A stretch of 64,000 bases of DNA from Longispora sp047121295 (GTDB taxonomy: Bacteria; Actinomycetota; Actinomycetes; Mycobacteriales; Micromonosporaceae): NCBI RefSeq assembly GCF_047121295.1, contig NZ_CP139447.1, positions 1,116,001 through 1,180,000 of the forward strand. The letters are read 5' to 3'. A program made the translations under genes and the position numbers. Shown here piece by piece: positions 8,349-17,392 of the stretch. The notes below the pieces were generated by a model. It was not told the origin of the DNA. It was given only the letters and a program-made list of their open reading frames with translations, and did no database searches. Each line of letters begins with the position of its first letter. The stretch's first letter is position 1.

Positions 8349-8669
8349 GTGAGCCCTCGTCATAACCGTCGCCAACACACCGGCCCGAGTGGGCCCGGCG
8401 ACGAGGACGACGAGGGCGTCATGCGGCGCGCCTCCCAGGCCGTCGAGGGCGACTGGATGGTCCGCACCCTGCCCGGCAACCCCGGCGCCGGCAAGACGTA
8501 CCGCTGCCCGGGCTGCGACCACGAGATCCCCGCCAGCCAGGGGCACGTGGTGGCCTGGCGGCTGGACAGCGACGGCGACGACCGGCGGCACTGGCACACG
8601 GCGTGCTGGCGGTCCCGGGGCCACCGGCTGCCGAACATCCAGCGCGGCCGATCCGCACCGAAGTACTAG
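8349..8669 (+). CDS. Small zinc-ribbon-like protein (conserved actinobacterial hypothetical)
   Basis: A 106-residue cytoplasmic protein. A hydrophilic, probably disordered N-terminus (about 1-25) precedes a compact domain with TYRCPGCDHEIP near residue 50 and a later HWHTACW. Together these give a CxxC...HxxC set suitable for one zinc ion. Proteins of this type are often annotated ATP/GTP-binding protein in actinomycetes, but no P-loop is complete here (GNPGAGKTY is suggestive only). It ends 10 bases before the alpha/beta hydrolase start and so probably shares its transcript. Function unknown. Confidence 0.6.
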   Translation: MSPRHNRRQHTGPSGPGDEDDEGVMRRASQAVEGDWMVRTLPGNPGAGKTYRCPGCDHEIPASQGHVVAWRLDSDGDDRRHWHTACWRSRGHRLPNIQRGRSAPKY

Positions 8670-8679
8670 GAGTCACGCG

Positions 8680-9459
8680 ATGCAGCCGATCCGGGCGAAC
8701 TCGATCCTGCCGGCCCGCCGGGAGGACATCGAGCTGCACACCGCCGACGGGCACACGCTCGTGGGCGAGCTGGCGCTCCCCGCCGACCGGCCGCCGGTCG
8801 CCACCCTGATCTGCCTGCACCCGCTGCCGACCCACGGCGGCATGATGGACAGCCACGTGTACCGCAAGGCGGCCTGGCGGCTGCCGGCGCTCGCGGACGT
8901 CGCGGTGCTGCGGTACAACTCCCGGGGCACGTCCAGCGTCCGGGGCCGCAGCGGGGGCGAGTTCGACGGCGGCAACGCCGAGCGCTTCGACGTGGCCGCC
9001 GCGCTGGAGTTCGCGGAGTTCGCCGAACTGCCCGACATCTGGCTGGTCGGCTGGTCGTTCGGCACGGACCTGGTGCTGAAGTACGGCCTCGATCCGGGCG
9101 TGCGCGGCGCGATCCTGCTGTCCCCGCCGCTGCGGTTCTCCGAGCCCTCGGATCTGGCGGCGTGGGCGGCGGACGGCAAGCCGCTGACCGCGCTGGTGCC
9201 CGAGTTCGACGACTACCTGCGGCCGGCCGAGGCCGCCGAGCGGTTCGGGGTGATCCCGCAGGCCGAGGTCGTCGGGGTGCCCGGCGCCAAGCACCTGTGG
9301 GTGGGCGACGCGGAGACCGTGCTGGACGAGATCGTCCGCCGGGTGGTGCCCGGGAGGTTCCCGCTGCCCCGGGAGTGGGCGGGGGAGATGGGGCAGGGCG
9401 ACGCGAGCGCCTATGCCGACCGCACGGTGGCCGCGTTCAAGGACGTCCCCCGGCCCTGA
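8680..9459 (+). CDS. Alpha/beta hydrolase (dienelactone-hydrolase-like, COG2945 type)
   Basis: A soluble 259-residue alpha/beta-hydrolase. The oxyanion region ICLHPLPTHGG, the nucleophile elbow GWSFGTD (Ser in GxSxG) and the final His in PGAKHLWVG are visible. The family resembles the small alpha/beta hydrolases of COG2945. The ATG at 8680 follows AGGAG with 7 nt spacing and defines a shorter protein than the open frame allows. It follows the zinc-ribbon gene closely and ends against the convergent beta-helix gene of the polysaccharide island. The substrate is not predictable. Confidence 0.75.
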   Translation: MQPIRANSILPARREDIELHTADGHTLVGELALPADRPPVATLICLHPLPTHGGMMDSHVYRKAAWRLPALADVAVLRYNSRGTSSVRGRSGGEFDGGNAERFDVAAALEFAEFAELPDIWLVGWSFGTDLVLKYGLDPGVRGAILLSPPLRFSEPSDLAAWAADGKPLTALVPEFDDYLRPAEAAERFGVIPQAEVVGVPGAKHLWVGDAETVLDEIVRRVVPGRFPLPREWAGEMGQGDASAYADRTVAAFKDVPRP

Positions 9460-9465
9460 GAACCG

Positions 9466-9500
9466 CCGGAACGCCGCCCCGCCTGGTCCCGGCGTGCCGG
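9466..9500. terminator. Possible hairpin between convergent genes
   Basis: Arms CCGGAACGCC (9466-9475) and GGCGTGCCGG (9491-9500), 10 bp with one mismatch and a 15-nt loop. No T-run follows. It sits between the hydrolase and the last gene of the minus-strand polysaccharide operon. Confidence 0.3.
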
Positions 9501-9520
9501 TGGCCCGACCGCTCCGTTCG

Positions 9521-10636
9521 CTACGGGCGCTTGCGGGCCGCCCGCTGTTCCGCCTCCGTCACCGGGTCGACCACCTCCGGCCGGCCCGGCTCGTTCCAGT
9601 AGTTGCCGCGCCACTCGTTCGACTCCCGGGTCCACGAGGTGGCCGGCCCGTAGTGCCCGCACTTCGCGTACGGGGTCCGGGCGAACGCGTTGCCGATGAT
9701 CCGGACATTGCTCGCGACAGGGAACGGCTTGGTGGCGACGCTGCCCGCGTACAGGCAGTAGCTGCCGCCCGAGAACAGGTTGCCCTCCACGAGCACGTCG
9801 TGGATCGGCCCGAAGTTGCCGTACAGCGCCAGGGCCGCCGAGCAGTTGCCCGTCGCACCGCAGTCGAGCGTGTTGCCCCGGATCACGTTGCCGCCGCCCC
9901 CGTGGCTGGCCATGGCGCTGTTGTGGCTGGTCCCGGCCTCGTACGGGTCGTGCAGCCAGGACTCCGTCACCGTCACGTTGTCGGTGAAGTGCAGCTGCGA
10001 GCCGCCGCCGTGCAGGTCGCACCGGTGGCAGGTGTAGTTCGAGCCGACGATCAGCGGCCAGGTGGGCGCCCGGCGCTGGCCGTCGACCTCCACGTGGTCG
10101 AGGACGGTGTCCCGGGTCAGCCCGTCGATGTCGGTGCGGACGGTCCCCACGGAGCACGCCCCCCGGATCCGGCTGTTGCGGATCGTCACGTGGTCCGCCT
10201 TGACCATCACGCAGCCGGTGATGTCGACCCCGTCGAGCACGGTACCGGCGACCGTGATCGTCGTGCCGGCCATCGGGCGCAGGACGGTGCCGCGCGGCAC
10301 CCCCGTGGTGTCCGGGCCCGGCCAGCCCGTGATGTCGGTGCGCGGCCCGGTGGTCTGCCGCGAGTTGTCCGGCGCGACCCGCCCGGACCGGGTCGGCACC
10401 GGACCGGTCGGCCCGTCCGGGTCGTCGTCCCCGTCGGCGTCCGCCGCCGTCGGCCGCGCGTGGTGCCGGGTGCCGGGCTCGCCGGGGGCCAGCGCGAGGA
10501 GCCCGATCGCGACCAGGAACGCCGTGCACAGGCCGACGACGAACAGGACGAGGCCGAGCGGCTGGCGGGTTCGCCGGGGTGGATGGGCCGGCGCGTTGAT
10601 CAGATCGGGCGCGTGCTCGTCGATCGGCGCGGCCAT
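9521..10636 (-). CDS. Membrane-anchored right-handed beta-helix protein
   Basis: A 371-residue protein with a short cytoplasmic Pro/Arg-rich tail, one transmembrane helix (about 27-50), a low-complexity acidic stretch (about 58-85) and an extracytoplasmic parallel beta-helix. The helix shows repeated short strands such as VTIRNSRIRG, VLDHVEVDG, VTVTESWLHD and NVRIIGNAF, as in pectate-lyase-like and polysaccharide-modifying folds. It is the last gene of the exopolysaccharide operon and is separated from the preceding GT2 gene by 10 bases. A role in trimming, binding or anchoring the exported polymer is inferred from position and fold. No catalytic residues could be assigned. Confidence 0.7.
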   Translation of the reverse strand: MAAPIDEHAPDLINAPAHPPRRTRQPLGLVLFVVGLCTAFLVAIGLLALAPGEPGTRHHARPTAADADGDDDPDGPTGPVPTRSGRVAPDNSRQTTGPRTDITGWPGPDTTGVPRGTVLRPMAGTTITVAGTVLDGVDITGCVMVKADHVTIRNSRIRGACSVGTVRTDIDGLTRDTVLDHVEVDGQRRAPTWPLIVGSNYTCHRCDLHGGGSQLHFTDNVTVTESWLHDPYEAGTSHNSAMASHGGGGNVIRGNTLDCGATGNCSAALALYGNFGPIHDVLVEGNLFSGGSYCLYAGSVATKPFPVASNVRIIGNAFARTPYAKCGHYGPATSWTRESNEWRGNYWNEPGRPEVVDPVTEAEQRAARKRP

Positions 10637-10646
10637 GGCGGTGTCC

Positions 10647-11618
10647 CTAGGCCGATTCCGGGGCCGACGCGGGAGCCGTGACCGGGACCGGCCCGGGAGC
10701 CGGGGCCGTGGGTTCCGGCCAGCCGGCCTGCCACTCGCCGCGCCGCCCCCACACCTCCGCCCAGCCCTTGCCCACCAACGACCGCAGGAACACCCCGAGC
10801 CCGATCAGCGCCAGCCCGAGCCGGGCCCGCACCGGCGACCACCGCAGCCGGACGTACGTCACCTTGCCGCGCAGCACCATCACCCGCTTGCCGGTCTGGC
10901 TCGACGACGCCCCGTTCTCGTGCAGGACCCGCGCGCCGGCGACCAGCACCGGGCCCCGGCCGAGCTGGGCGGCGCGGTAGCTGAGGTCGACGTCCTCGGA
11001 GTACATGAAGAAGCGGGGGTGGAAGCCGCCGAGCTGCTCGAACAGGGCGCGCTCGATCAGCACGACGCAGCCGGACACCGCCGGCACCGGCCCGCCGACC
11101 GCGCGGTCGAGCCCGGCGACCTCCTCGGGGTTGAACAGCCGGGAGCGGCGGAACACCGACGACAGGCCGGTGGCGAAGCACAGGTACCCCCACAGCGAGG
11201 GCAGGCCGAAGACCGAGCGGCCGTCGTCGGAGCCGTCGCGGCGCAGGGTCCGGCCGGCGTAGATGCCGGGCTCCGGGTGGGCGAGCGCGTGGTCGAGCAG
11301 CGCGCCGACCGGGTCGCCGACCGGCTCGGTGTCCGGGTTGAGCAGCATCACGTAGGGGGTCCGGGCCCGGGCGGCGGCCAGGTTCACGGCCCGGGCGAAG
11401 CCCAGGTTCTCGTCCGACCGGACAAGATCGATTTTCGGGTACGCCGCCGCGACCGCGTCCGCCGTCCCGTCCCCCGAGGCGTTGTCCACCACGATCACGG
11501 GGCACTCGGGCGGCAGCCCGGCGAGGCAGGTGAGGATCAGGTCCCTGGTCCGGTAGGCGATGAGCAGCACCGTCACCGCGCTCCGGTCGGCGGGGGTACC
11601 GAGTTCCGTCGTGCTCAT
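10647..11618 (-). CDS. Family 2 glycosyltransferase (rhamnosyltransferase WbbL-like)
   Basis: A cytoplasmic, inverting GT-A enzyme of 323 residues, expected to add a sugar to the lipid-linked repeat unit. It shows VIVVDNASGDGT, LLNPDTEPVGD (the NPD metal/nucleotide motif) and YSEDVDLSYRA (the ED base region), the classic WbbL/WcaE signature set. The ATG at 11618 overlaps the preceding stop as ATGA, so a start 40 codons upstream in the same frame is rejected. The C-terminal 40 residues are low-complexity Pro/Ala/Gly. Confidence 0.85.
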   Translation of the reverse strand: MSTTELGTPADRSAVTVLLIAYRTRDLILTCLAGLPPECPVIVVDNASGDGTADAVAAAYPKIDLVRSDENLGFARAVNLAAARARTPYVMLLNPDTEPVGDPVGALLDHALAHPEPGIYAGRTLRRDGSDDGRSVFGLPSLWGYLCFATGLSSVFRRSRLFNPEEVAGLDRAVGGPVPAVSGCVVLIERALFEQLGGFHPRFFMYSEDVDLSYRAAQLGRGPVLVAGARVLHENGASSSQTGKRVMVLRGKVTYVRLRWSPVRARLGLALIGLGVFLRSLVGKGWAEVWGRRGEWQAGWPEPTAPAPGPVPVTAPASAPESA

Positions 11619-12373
11619 CGGGCGACCTTCCACGTCGTCGGGGTGGTGCGACGCCGGCGCTCGGCGGCCAGGGTGATCCCGGCGTAGCACAGCGCGGCGG
11701 GCCACAGCCACGGTCGGGGCGCGGCGAGCCTCAGCCACGCCGTCCGGCTGCCCGTCGCGCCCTGCTGGGCGGTGCCGGCCCGGACCCGGGACAGCCGGCC
11801 GACCAGCTCGGCCGTGCCGCGCGCGGTATCCACGACGCTGTCGCCGTCCGCGACGGCCTTCTCCGCGTCGGTGAACAGCCGGTCGAGGAACAGGTCGTCG
11901 GCGATCAACCCGCCGAACGTGTCGAACCGGGCCCGGCCGGCCTCGCTCACGGCCACCACGCCCCGGCCGAACAGCGCCCGCCGGTAGAGGGGGAGCCGGG
12001 CCTGGATGGCGAAGTAGCCGCGCAGGGCCAGGGGGCGGCCGGCGACCGCGAGCCTGCGGCGCAGGGTCGCGGCGTACACCCGAGGATCGTCGAAGGTCGT
12101 GACCAGAGCCCGGATGCTCTCGGCCGTGACCAGCACGTCGGCGTCGAGGTAGATCCGGGGGAATCCGGTCGCGACGGCGTCGCCGGCGTTGAGCGCGGCG
12201 GACTTCGACGCCTCGGCCAGCTCGATCACCCGGACCCCGGCGGCCCGGGCCACCTCGGCGGTGTCGTCGGTGCAGCCGTTGGCGATCACGGTGACGTCCA
12301 GGCCCGCGAGCTGCGGCAACAGCCGGGCGAGGCCGGCGGCGTCGTTGTGCGCGGGGATCAGGACGCTTACCAC
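11615..12373 (-). CDS. Family 2 glycosyltransferase with C-terminal hydrophobic segment
   Basis: A GT2 enzyme of 252 residues. It opens directly with the VSVLIPAHND strand, followed by VIANGCTDDT, the metal-binding DAD in IYLDADVLV and an acceptor-region DDLFLDRLF. A hydrophobic segment near the C-terminus (LWPAALCYAGITLA) may anchor it to the membrane. The GTG at 12373 follows GGGGAAGG with about 5 nt spacing and overlaps the upstream stop by 7 bases; the downstream overlap is ATGA. Part of the polymer operon. Donor and acceptor are unknown. Confidence 0.8.
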   Translation of the reverse strand: MVSVLIPAHNDAAGLARLLPQLAGLDVTVIANGCTDDTAEVARAAGVRVIELAEASKSAALNAGDAVATGFPRIYLDADVLVTAESIRALVTTFDDPRVYAATLRRRLAVAGRPLALRGYFAIQARLPLYRRALFGRGVVAVSEAGRARFDTFGGLIADDLFLDRLFTDAEKAVADGDSVVDTARGTAELVGRLSRVRAGTAQQGATGSRTAWLRLAAPRPWLWPAALCYAGITLAAERRRRTTPTTWKVAR

Positions 12374-13209
12374 GGTGCCTTCCCCGTCAGGGTCCTCCGG
12401 ATCCTCCGGAACACGGATCTGCGGGTCTTCCGCCAGCCGAAGTAGTCCCGCAGGTCCAGCGACGCGGTCTGGGCGACCACGGCGGAGCGCTTCATCTGCG
12501 CGGTCCAGTCGGCCAGGGTGTTCACCCCGGTCGTCTTGGCCGACAGCGGGAGCCGGGCGCGCAGCTCCTCGTCGTTGGTGTACACCGTGTGCGGGCTGCG
12601 CGGGTCGTCCATGTGGTCCTCGGGGATGAACGGGAAATACCACCCGTTGACCCAGCCGGCCCGCGCGGCCTCCAGACACCAGCTCGTGAACGAGTGCCCG
12701 TCGGTCAGCGGCCCGACGCCCTCCAGTACGGCGCGTTTGGCCAGGTAGCCCGAGCCCTGCACCCAGTGGTTGCGCAGCAGCTGGTGCCCGCCGGCGTACT
12801 CGACGGTCTTCTTCGAGGCCAGCTCCGGGCGGTAGTCCTCCTCGAGGAACCGCCAGCTGCAGATCACCCCGAACTCGGGCACGTCCTCGTGCGCGGTGCG
12901 CAGCTTCTCGATCCATCCGGGCGATACGAGGCAATCGTCATCCACTTTGGACAGATAAGAGCCGTCGGACTCGGCCCACAGCCAGTTCGTGGGGATCCGC
13001 AGGCCGACGTTGTCCGGGCTGTGGTGGAACCGGGCCACCTTGGGGTGCTCGGCGTACTCCCGGGTCACCGCCAGGGTCTCCTCGTGACCACCGTTGTGCC
13101 AGAGCCACACCCGGTCCTCGGGCCCGCAGGTCTCCAGCAGCCTGGGCAACGAGAGCCGGACGTACTCCGGCCGCTCGTAGGTGATCATCAGGATGTCAGT
13201 ACCGGTCAT
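12367..13209 (-). CDS. Family 2 glycosyltransferase
   Basis: A GT2-like enzyme of 280 residues with ILMITYERPEYV at the N-terminus and SKVDDDCLVSPGW as the metal-binding acidic motif. HWVQGSGYLAKR and FIPEDHMDD occur in the acceptor half. The ATG at 13209 follows GGGGAGAG with 4 nt spacing and overlaps the 3' end of the polymerase gene by 14 bases. The spacing of motifs resembles glycosyltransferases that act on surface polysaccharides. Specificity is unknown. Confidence 0.78.
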   Translation of the reverse strand: MTGTDILMITYERPEYVRLSLPRLLETCGPEDRVWLWHNGGHEETLAVTREYAEHPKVARFHHSPDNVGLRIPTNWLWAESDGSYLSKVDDDCLVSPGWIEKLRTAHEDVPEFGVICSWRFLEEDYRPELASKKTVEYAGGHQLLRNHWVQGSGYLAKRAVLEGVGPLTDGHSFTSWCLEAARAGWVNGWYFPFIPEDHMDDPRSPHTVYTNDEELRARLPLSAKTTGVNTLADWTAQMKRSAVVAQTASLDLRDYFGWRKTRRSVFRRIRRTLTGKAPW

Positions 13210-14563
13210 GAGCTCTCCCCGACCCGCTGATCCGCCAGAGCGCCCCGACGGCACCCAGCAGCAGCCCGAGCGTCACCACGAAGGTGGTGAAGAACAGGGC
13301 ATCGAACGTGAACGCCGAAAACGTGAAGGCCGCCAGGCCGCCGACCAGGCAGGCGGCGAGGTGCCGGTCGGACTCCCGGGCGGCGCGCCGCCAGACCGCG
13401 ATCCCCTGGCCCATCCCGGTGAACAGGAGCACCGCCAGGCCGAGCACGCCGATGATGCCCGAGCTGACCAGGGTCAACAGCCACTGGTTGTCCAGCAGGA
13501 AATACTGCTCCGGGATGAAGGTGCCCGTGCCCCGGCCCAGCCAGGGCCGCTCGAAGATCAGCGGGAACACCCGGGCGTAGTCGTCGGTGCGGCCGGACAG
13601 GCTCGGGTCGTTCTCCGAGTGGAAGAACAGCGCGCGCAGGGTGCCGAGCAGGCCCGGTCTGATCACGCTGAACGCCGCCGTCGTGGCCAGCGTCGCCAGG
13701 CCGATCGTGATCCGGCGCTTCCACGGCCACGCGATCCCGACGACGAGCATCGAGATGAACAGGGCCAGGATGCCGGTCCGGGACAGGGCCAGGGGGATCG
13801 CGCAGGCGCTGATCACCGTGGCGACGGCGATGAGCTGGCGCTCCAGGGACCGCACGGCGTACCGGCTGAAGTGCAGGCCCAGCGGCACCACGACGGCCGC
13901 GACCAGGGTGCTGAACTCGATGTAGTGGCCCACGGTGCCGGCCACCCGGACCAGCCCGCCGGAGCCCCGGTTGGAGAAGCCGACCGGCGGGGCCTGGAAC
14001 GCCAGCCCCGGCGGCTGGATGTAGATCGTGATGTCCTTGCGCAGCGCGAACTGCAGGATGCCGACCACGGCCATGAACGTGCCCGACCAGAACAGCACCC
14101 GCAGCATCAGCCCGAGCTGCCGCCGGCTGCGCAGCCCGTCGGCCGCCATCAGCGCGACGCCGATCAGGCAGCCGGCCGCCATCATCGTCCGGTCGGCGTT
14201 GTTGGACTCCAGCACGCTCAGGCCGCGCAGCTCCCCGGAGATGTACGAGGCGGCCAGCGTGAGGAAGTAGGCCAGCAGGCCCCAGCGCATCGGCTGCCGG
14301 CCCGCCACGACGTGCTCGGGGTGCAGGTGGGCCAGCAGCCAGAGCAGCAGCAGGCCGAGGGCCAGCAGGGTGCCCGGGCGGCCGATGCTGGTCAGCCCGG
14401 GCACGATGACGCGCGCGGGCAGCCAGTAGATGAGGAAGACGACGGCGGACAGCAGCCCGACGGGGTTGGCGGCGATCCTGACCAGGGTGTGCCCGGAGGA
14501 CTGGGGGGTCAGGCCGGGCTGCTCCGACGAACGGGGGGCCGCGCTGAGGGGGACGGACGTCAT
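13196..14563 (-). CDS. O-antigen polymerase/ligase (Wzy-like) integral membrane protein
   Basis: A 455-residue polytopic protein with roughly ten to twelve hydrophobic segments. A large extracytoplasmic loop lies in the C-terminal half (LFFHSENDPSLSGRTDDYAR and FERPWLGRGTGTFIPEQYF). The R-x-DYAR and WLGRGTG elements are typical of the Wzy_C / O-antigen ligase domain. It should polymerise lipid-linked repeat units on the outer face of the membrane. The ATG at 14563 lies one base after the stop of the Wzz-like gene, favouring it over an in-frame ATG ten codons upstream. Confidence 0.85.
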   Translation of the reverse strand: MTSVPLSAAPRSSEQPGLTPQSSGHTLVRIAANPVGLLSAVVFLIYWLPARVIVPGLTSIGRPGTLLALGLLLLWLLAHLHPEHVVAGRQPMRWGLLAYFLTLAASYISGELRGLSVLESNNADRTMMAAGCLIGVALMAADGLRSRRQLGLMLRVLFWSGTFMAVVGILQFALRKDITIYIQPPGLAFQAPPVGFSNRGSGGLVRVAGTVGHYIEFSTLVAAVVVPLGLHFSRYAVRSLERQLIAVATVISACAIPLALSRTGILALFISMLVVGIAWPWKRRITIGLATLATTAAFSVIRPGLLGTLRALFFHSENDPSLSGRTDDYARVFPLIFERPWLGRGTGTFIPEQYFLLDNQWLLTLVSSGIIGVLGLAVLLFTGMGQGIAVWRRAARESDRHLAACLVGGLAAFTFSAFTFDALFFTTFVVTLGLLLGAVGALWRISGSGRAHDRY

Positions 14564-14564
14564 G

Positions 14565-15464
14565 TCAGTACTGGGGCGGGCCATCTGGCGCACTCGGGCC
14601 GGCGCTCTGCCCGGCCTGCGGCACGGTGGCCTCGTCGGACCCGGTCTGCTGCGGCACCGTCGCCGTGCCCAGCCCGGTCTGCCGCACGGTCGGCTCGTCC
14701 TCGGCCGAGATCACGCTGAGCACCATGGTGTCGGCGCTGGTGATCGACTTGGCCTTGGCGTCCCGCGCGCTGAACAGGCTGGAGTGCACCGTGGTCTTCG
14801 CGGCGGGCGCGACGCCCCGGACCGCGCCCCGGACCATCTTCTCGCGGCGGCGGCGGATCATCGTGATGATCGCGTCGACGAGGATCGTCAGGACGATCGT
14901 GACGAGGAAGCCGACCCCGGCGATGCCGATCTGGGCGCGGCGGACCCCGGTGGTCACGGGCGTGACGGTGCCCGCCCCGTCCAGGGTCTCCGTGTTGATC
15001 TTGAGCGTGGGCTGCTCGGCGAACGCCTTCTGCTTGTCGTTGATCTCGTTGGTGATCTTCTTGAGCACCCACTGCACCGTGGCCTGGGCCTTGCCGGTGC
15101 TCTTCGAGGTCACCGAGGCCTCGATGATCGCGCTCCGGGTGACGATCTTCAGGGTGTACCCGGGCTCCACGCCCTCGGTCGCGGCCTCCTGGCGGACCTT
15201 CTGGCTCTCCAGGATGATCGTGACCGCCTGGGCCATCTGCACCGGGCCGAGCTCCGCCCACGGGTTACCGGGCGGGGCCTGCTTGCCGGCCGGCACCGGG
15301 GCGGCCTTCCCGTTCGGCGGCACGAGCAGCAGCGAGCCGGTCGCCGTGAACTCGGGCTTCACGTAGTTCGACGTCTGCAGCGTCGCCACGGCCGTGATCA
15401 GCAGGAGCGGGATGAACACGAACCAGCGGCGCAGAAGGAGCCGACCGATGTCCCAAAGATCCAT
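14565..15464 (-). CDS. Wzz/YveK-like polysaccharide chain-length or export co-polymerase
   Basis: A 299-residue Wzz-type protein. A first transmembrane helix (about 15-33) follows the typical N-terminal MDLWDIGRLLLRRW. An extracytoplasmic domain carries a predicted coiled region (about 130-165), and a second helix lies at about 182-205. A cytoplasmic C-terminal tail of about 90 residues is rich in Thr, Gln and Ser and contains two copies of ATVPQ. No tyrosine-kinase domain is fused and no BY-kinase gene was found nearby. It lies 9 bases after the GT4 stop, within the operon. It is expected to set chain length together with Wzy. Confidence 0.75.
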   Translation of the reverse strand: MDLWDIGRLLLRRWFVFIPLLLITAVATLQTSNYVKPEFTATGSLLLVPPNGKAAPVPAGKQAPPGNPWAELGPVQMAQAVTIILESQKVRQEAATEGVEPGYTLKIVTRSAIIEASVTSKSTGKAQATVQWVLKKITNEINDKQKAFAEQPTLKINTETLDGAGTVTPVTTGVRRAQIGIAGVGFLVTIVLTILVDAIITMIRRRREKMVRGAVRGVAPAAKTTVHSSLFSARDAKAKSITSADTMVLSVISAEDEPTVRQTGLGTATVPQQTGSDEATVPQAGQSAGPSAPDGPPQY

Positions 15465-15473
15465 AATGGGGCC

Positions 15474-16730
15474 TCACGAAGTTTCTGCGCGTGCACGCCC
15501 AGTGGTGATCTGGTCGTGTGGAGCTGGGCGGGGAGCGGGCACCTTATCGGCACCGTACCGTGCCAGTAACCTATCCCACAGGGCGATGTAGCGGGACGCC
15601 TGATGTTCCCAGGCGAGCTCCTCGACAAAGCGGGATCTACCTAATCCGGACATCGTGGCACGCCGTTCCGGATCGGACAGCAGTTCGTCGAGCGCGACCG
15701 CGAGTTCCTTGGGGGAGCCCGTCGGCACGTACACGGCGGCCTCGGCCGCGCTGCGCCGGGTCTCGATCAGGTCCACGGCGACGACCGGCACCCCGCGACC
15801 CAGGTACTCCACCGTCTTCGCCATCGTGGACCGCTCCGCGTGCGGGGTCGGCGGGTCGGGCTGCAGCGCCACGGTCGCCCGGGACAGCAGCTCGTCCACC
15901 TCCTCCGGGCCGAGCCAGCCGGTGAACTCCACGACGTCGTCGAGGCCCTGGGCCGTGCTCAGCGCCTTCAGGTCGGCCAGGCACTCGCCGTCCCCGGCGA
16001 TGACCATCCGCCAGTCCGAGCGCACGTGCCGGAGCTCGGCGGCGGCGAGCACCGCCGCGTCGACGCCGTCCTGGGCGCCGAGGACGCCGAGGTACACAAT
16101 GGTGTGTTTTTCGGATTTGTGGACGGGTCGGACAGTGATCTCGCCGGCCGCCGGCCCGTTGCGGACCACGGTGATCCGGTCCGGGCTGACCTGGCCCCGG
16201 TCGATCGCCATCTGCTTGTACGACTCGTTGGTCGACACCACGGCCGACGCGCACCGCAGCGACAGCCACTCCAGCAGCCGGAGCACCCGGTGCACGGCGC
16301 CGGTGGGGCTGCCGCCCCGGCTCTCGTACACCTCGGGGGACAGGTCGTGGTGGTCGAAGACGAAGGGCCTGCCCAGCGCGCGCATGACCAGGGCCAGTGG
16401 CCAGAACACGTCCGGCGGGTTGCACGCCTGGGCGGCCCTGGCCCGCTGGAACAGCACGGCCTGGCCGAGCCGGAGCGCGATCCAGAAGAACGACCACGCG
16501 AACTCGACGGCGAACGACAGCAGCCCACCACCGGCGAACGGCTGCGGGTACGCGAGGATCCGGGTGTCCCGGGTGCCCGGGACGACCTTCAACCCCTTGG
16601 TTCCCCGGGGGCAGATGACCGACACCCGGTAGCCGGCGCCCTCGAGCGCGCGGCACTCCCGGATCACCCGGCGGTCGCGCTCGACCGGCAGGTTGGCCAC
16701 GGCGATCACCACGTGCGGCGGCCTGGGCAT
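15474..16730 (-). CDS. Family 4 glycosyltransferase (WbuB/WcaI-like)
   Basis: A retaining GT-B enzyme of 418 residues that uses an NDP-sugar donor. The N-terminal acceptor half has DHHDLSPEVYESRGG. The C-terminal donor half has VRNGPA, YLGVLGAQDGVD, VIAGDGE, VEFTGWLGPEEVD and the signature RSTMAKTVEYLGRGVPVV. This WbuB-like architecture is common in second-step transferases that follow a phosphoglycosyl transferase, which is exactly the neighbouring gene. The start ATG at 16730 overlaps that gene's stop as TGATG. An upstream 90-codon extension of the frame overlaps the neighbour and is rejected. Confidence 0.87.
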   Translation of the reverse strand: MPRPPHVVIAVANLPVERDRRVIRECRALEGAGYRVSVICPRGTKGLKVVPGTRDTRILAYPQPFAGGGLLSFAVEFAWSFFWIALRLGQAVLFQRARAAQACNPPDVFWPLALVMRALGRPFVFDHHDLSPEVYESRGGSPTGAVHRVLRLLEWLSLRCASAVVSTNESYKQMAIDRGQVSPDRITVVRNGPAAGEITVRPVHKSEKHTIVYLGVLGAQDGVDAAVLAAAELRHVRSDWRMVIAGDGECLADLKALSTAQGLDDVVEFTGWLGPEEVDELLSRATVALQPDPPTPHAERSTMAKTVEYLGRGVPVVAVDLIETRRSAAEAAVYVPTGSPKELAVALDELLSDPERRATMSGLGRSRFVEELAWEHQASRYIALWDRLLARYGADKVPAPRPAPHDQITTGRARAETS

Positions 16731-17392
16731 CAGCGGGCCACCGAACGGTCGAAGATGACCTTCACCGTCTTGAGCAGGATCTTCAGGTCGAACCAGAGCG
16801 ACTTGTTGCGGACGTAGATGACGTCGAGCTCCAGGGCGGCCTTGTAGTCCACCGTGGAGCGCCCGCTCACCTGCCACAATCCGGTCATTCCGGGCCGGGC
16901 GGCGAACCGCTGCTCCGCGCCGGGCGGGAACAGCGCGGCCTCCCACTCCAGCACGGGACGCGGCCCGACGAGCGACATCTCGCCCTTCAGCACGTTCCAC
17001 AGCTGGGGCAGCTCGTCCAGGCTCGTCCGGCGGAGGAACGCCCCGATCGGGGTGATCCGGGCGTCCTTGGTGAGTTTGTACACCCCCTCCTCGCCGCCGT
17101 GCGCGGCCTTCTCGGAGGTGAGCATGCTCGACACGTACTCCCGGTGCTGCCGGTCGTCGTTGTTGTGGCTCATCGTGCGGAACTTGATCACCGGGAACTC
17201 CTCCCGGTGCAGCCCGAGCCGGCTCTGTCGGAACAGGACCGGACCAGGACTCGTCGCCTTCACCGCGATGGCCACGGCGATCAGCAACGGTGACAGCAGA
17301 AGCAGCAACACGATCGCCGCCGCGGCCTCGACGAGCTGACGTGCGCTCATCCCGCGCGGGGCGATGCGTAGCACCGCCTGCTCTACGCTCAT
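16730..17392 (-). CDS. Phosphoglycosyl transferase, minimal PglC-like form (initiating sugar transferase)
   Basis: Transfers a sugar-1-phosphate to undecaprenyl phosphate and starts repeat-unit assembly. At 220 residues it is the short monotopic form: one membrane re-entrant helix (about 21-45), then GPVLFRQSRLG, FPVIKFRTM, the DE pair in RTSLDELPQLWNVLKGEM, SLVGPRP and ARPGMTGLWQVSGR. The four extra transmembrane helices of WbaP/WcaJ are absent. The start at 17392 overlaps the aminotransferase stop as ATGA. The sugar could be one made by the neighbouring aminotransferase/dehydrogenase pair. Confidence 0.9.
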   Translation of the reverse strand: MSVEQAVLRIAPRGMSARQLVEAAAAIVLLLLLSPLLIAVAIAVKATSPGPVLFRQSRLGLHREEFPVIKFRTMSHNNDDRQHREYVSSMLTSEKAAHGGEEGVYKLTKDARITPIGAFLRRTSLDELPQLWNVLKGEMSLVGPRPVLEWEAALFPPGAEQRFAARPGMTGLWQVSGRSTVDYKAALELDVIYVRNKSLWFDLKILLKTVKVIFDRSVAR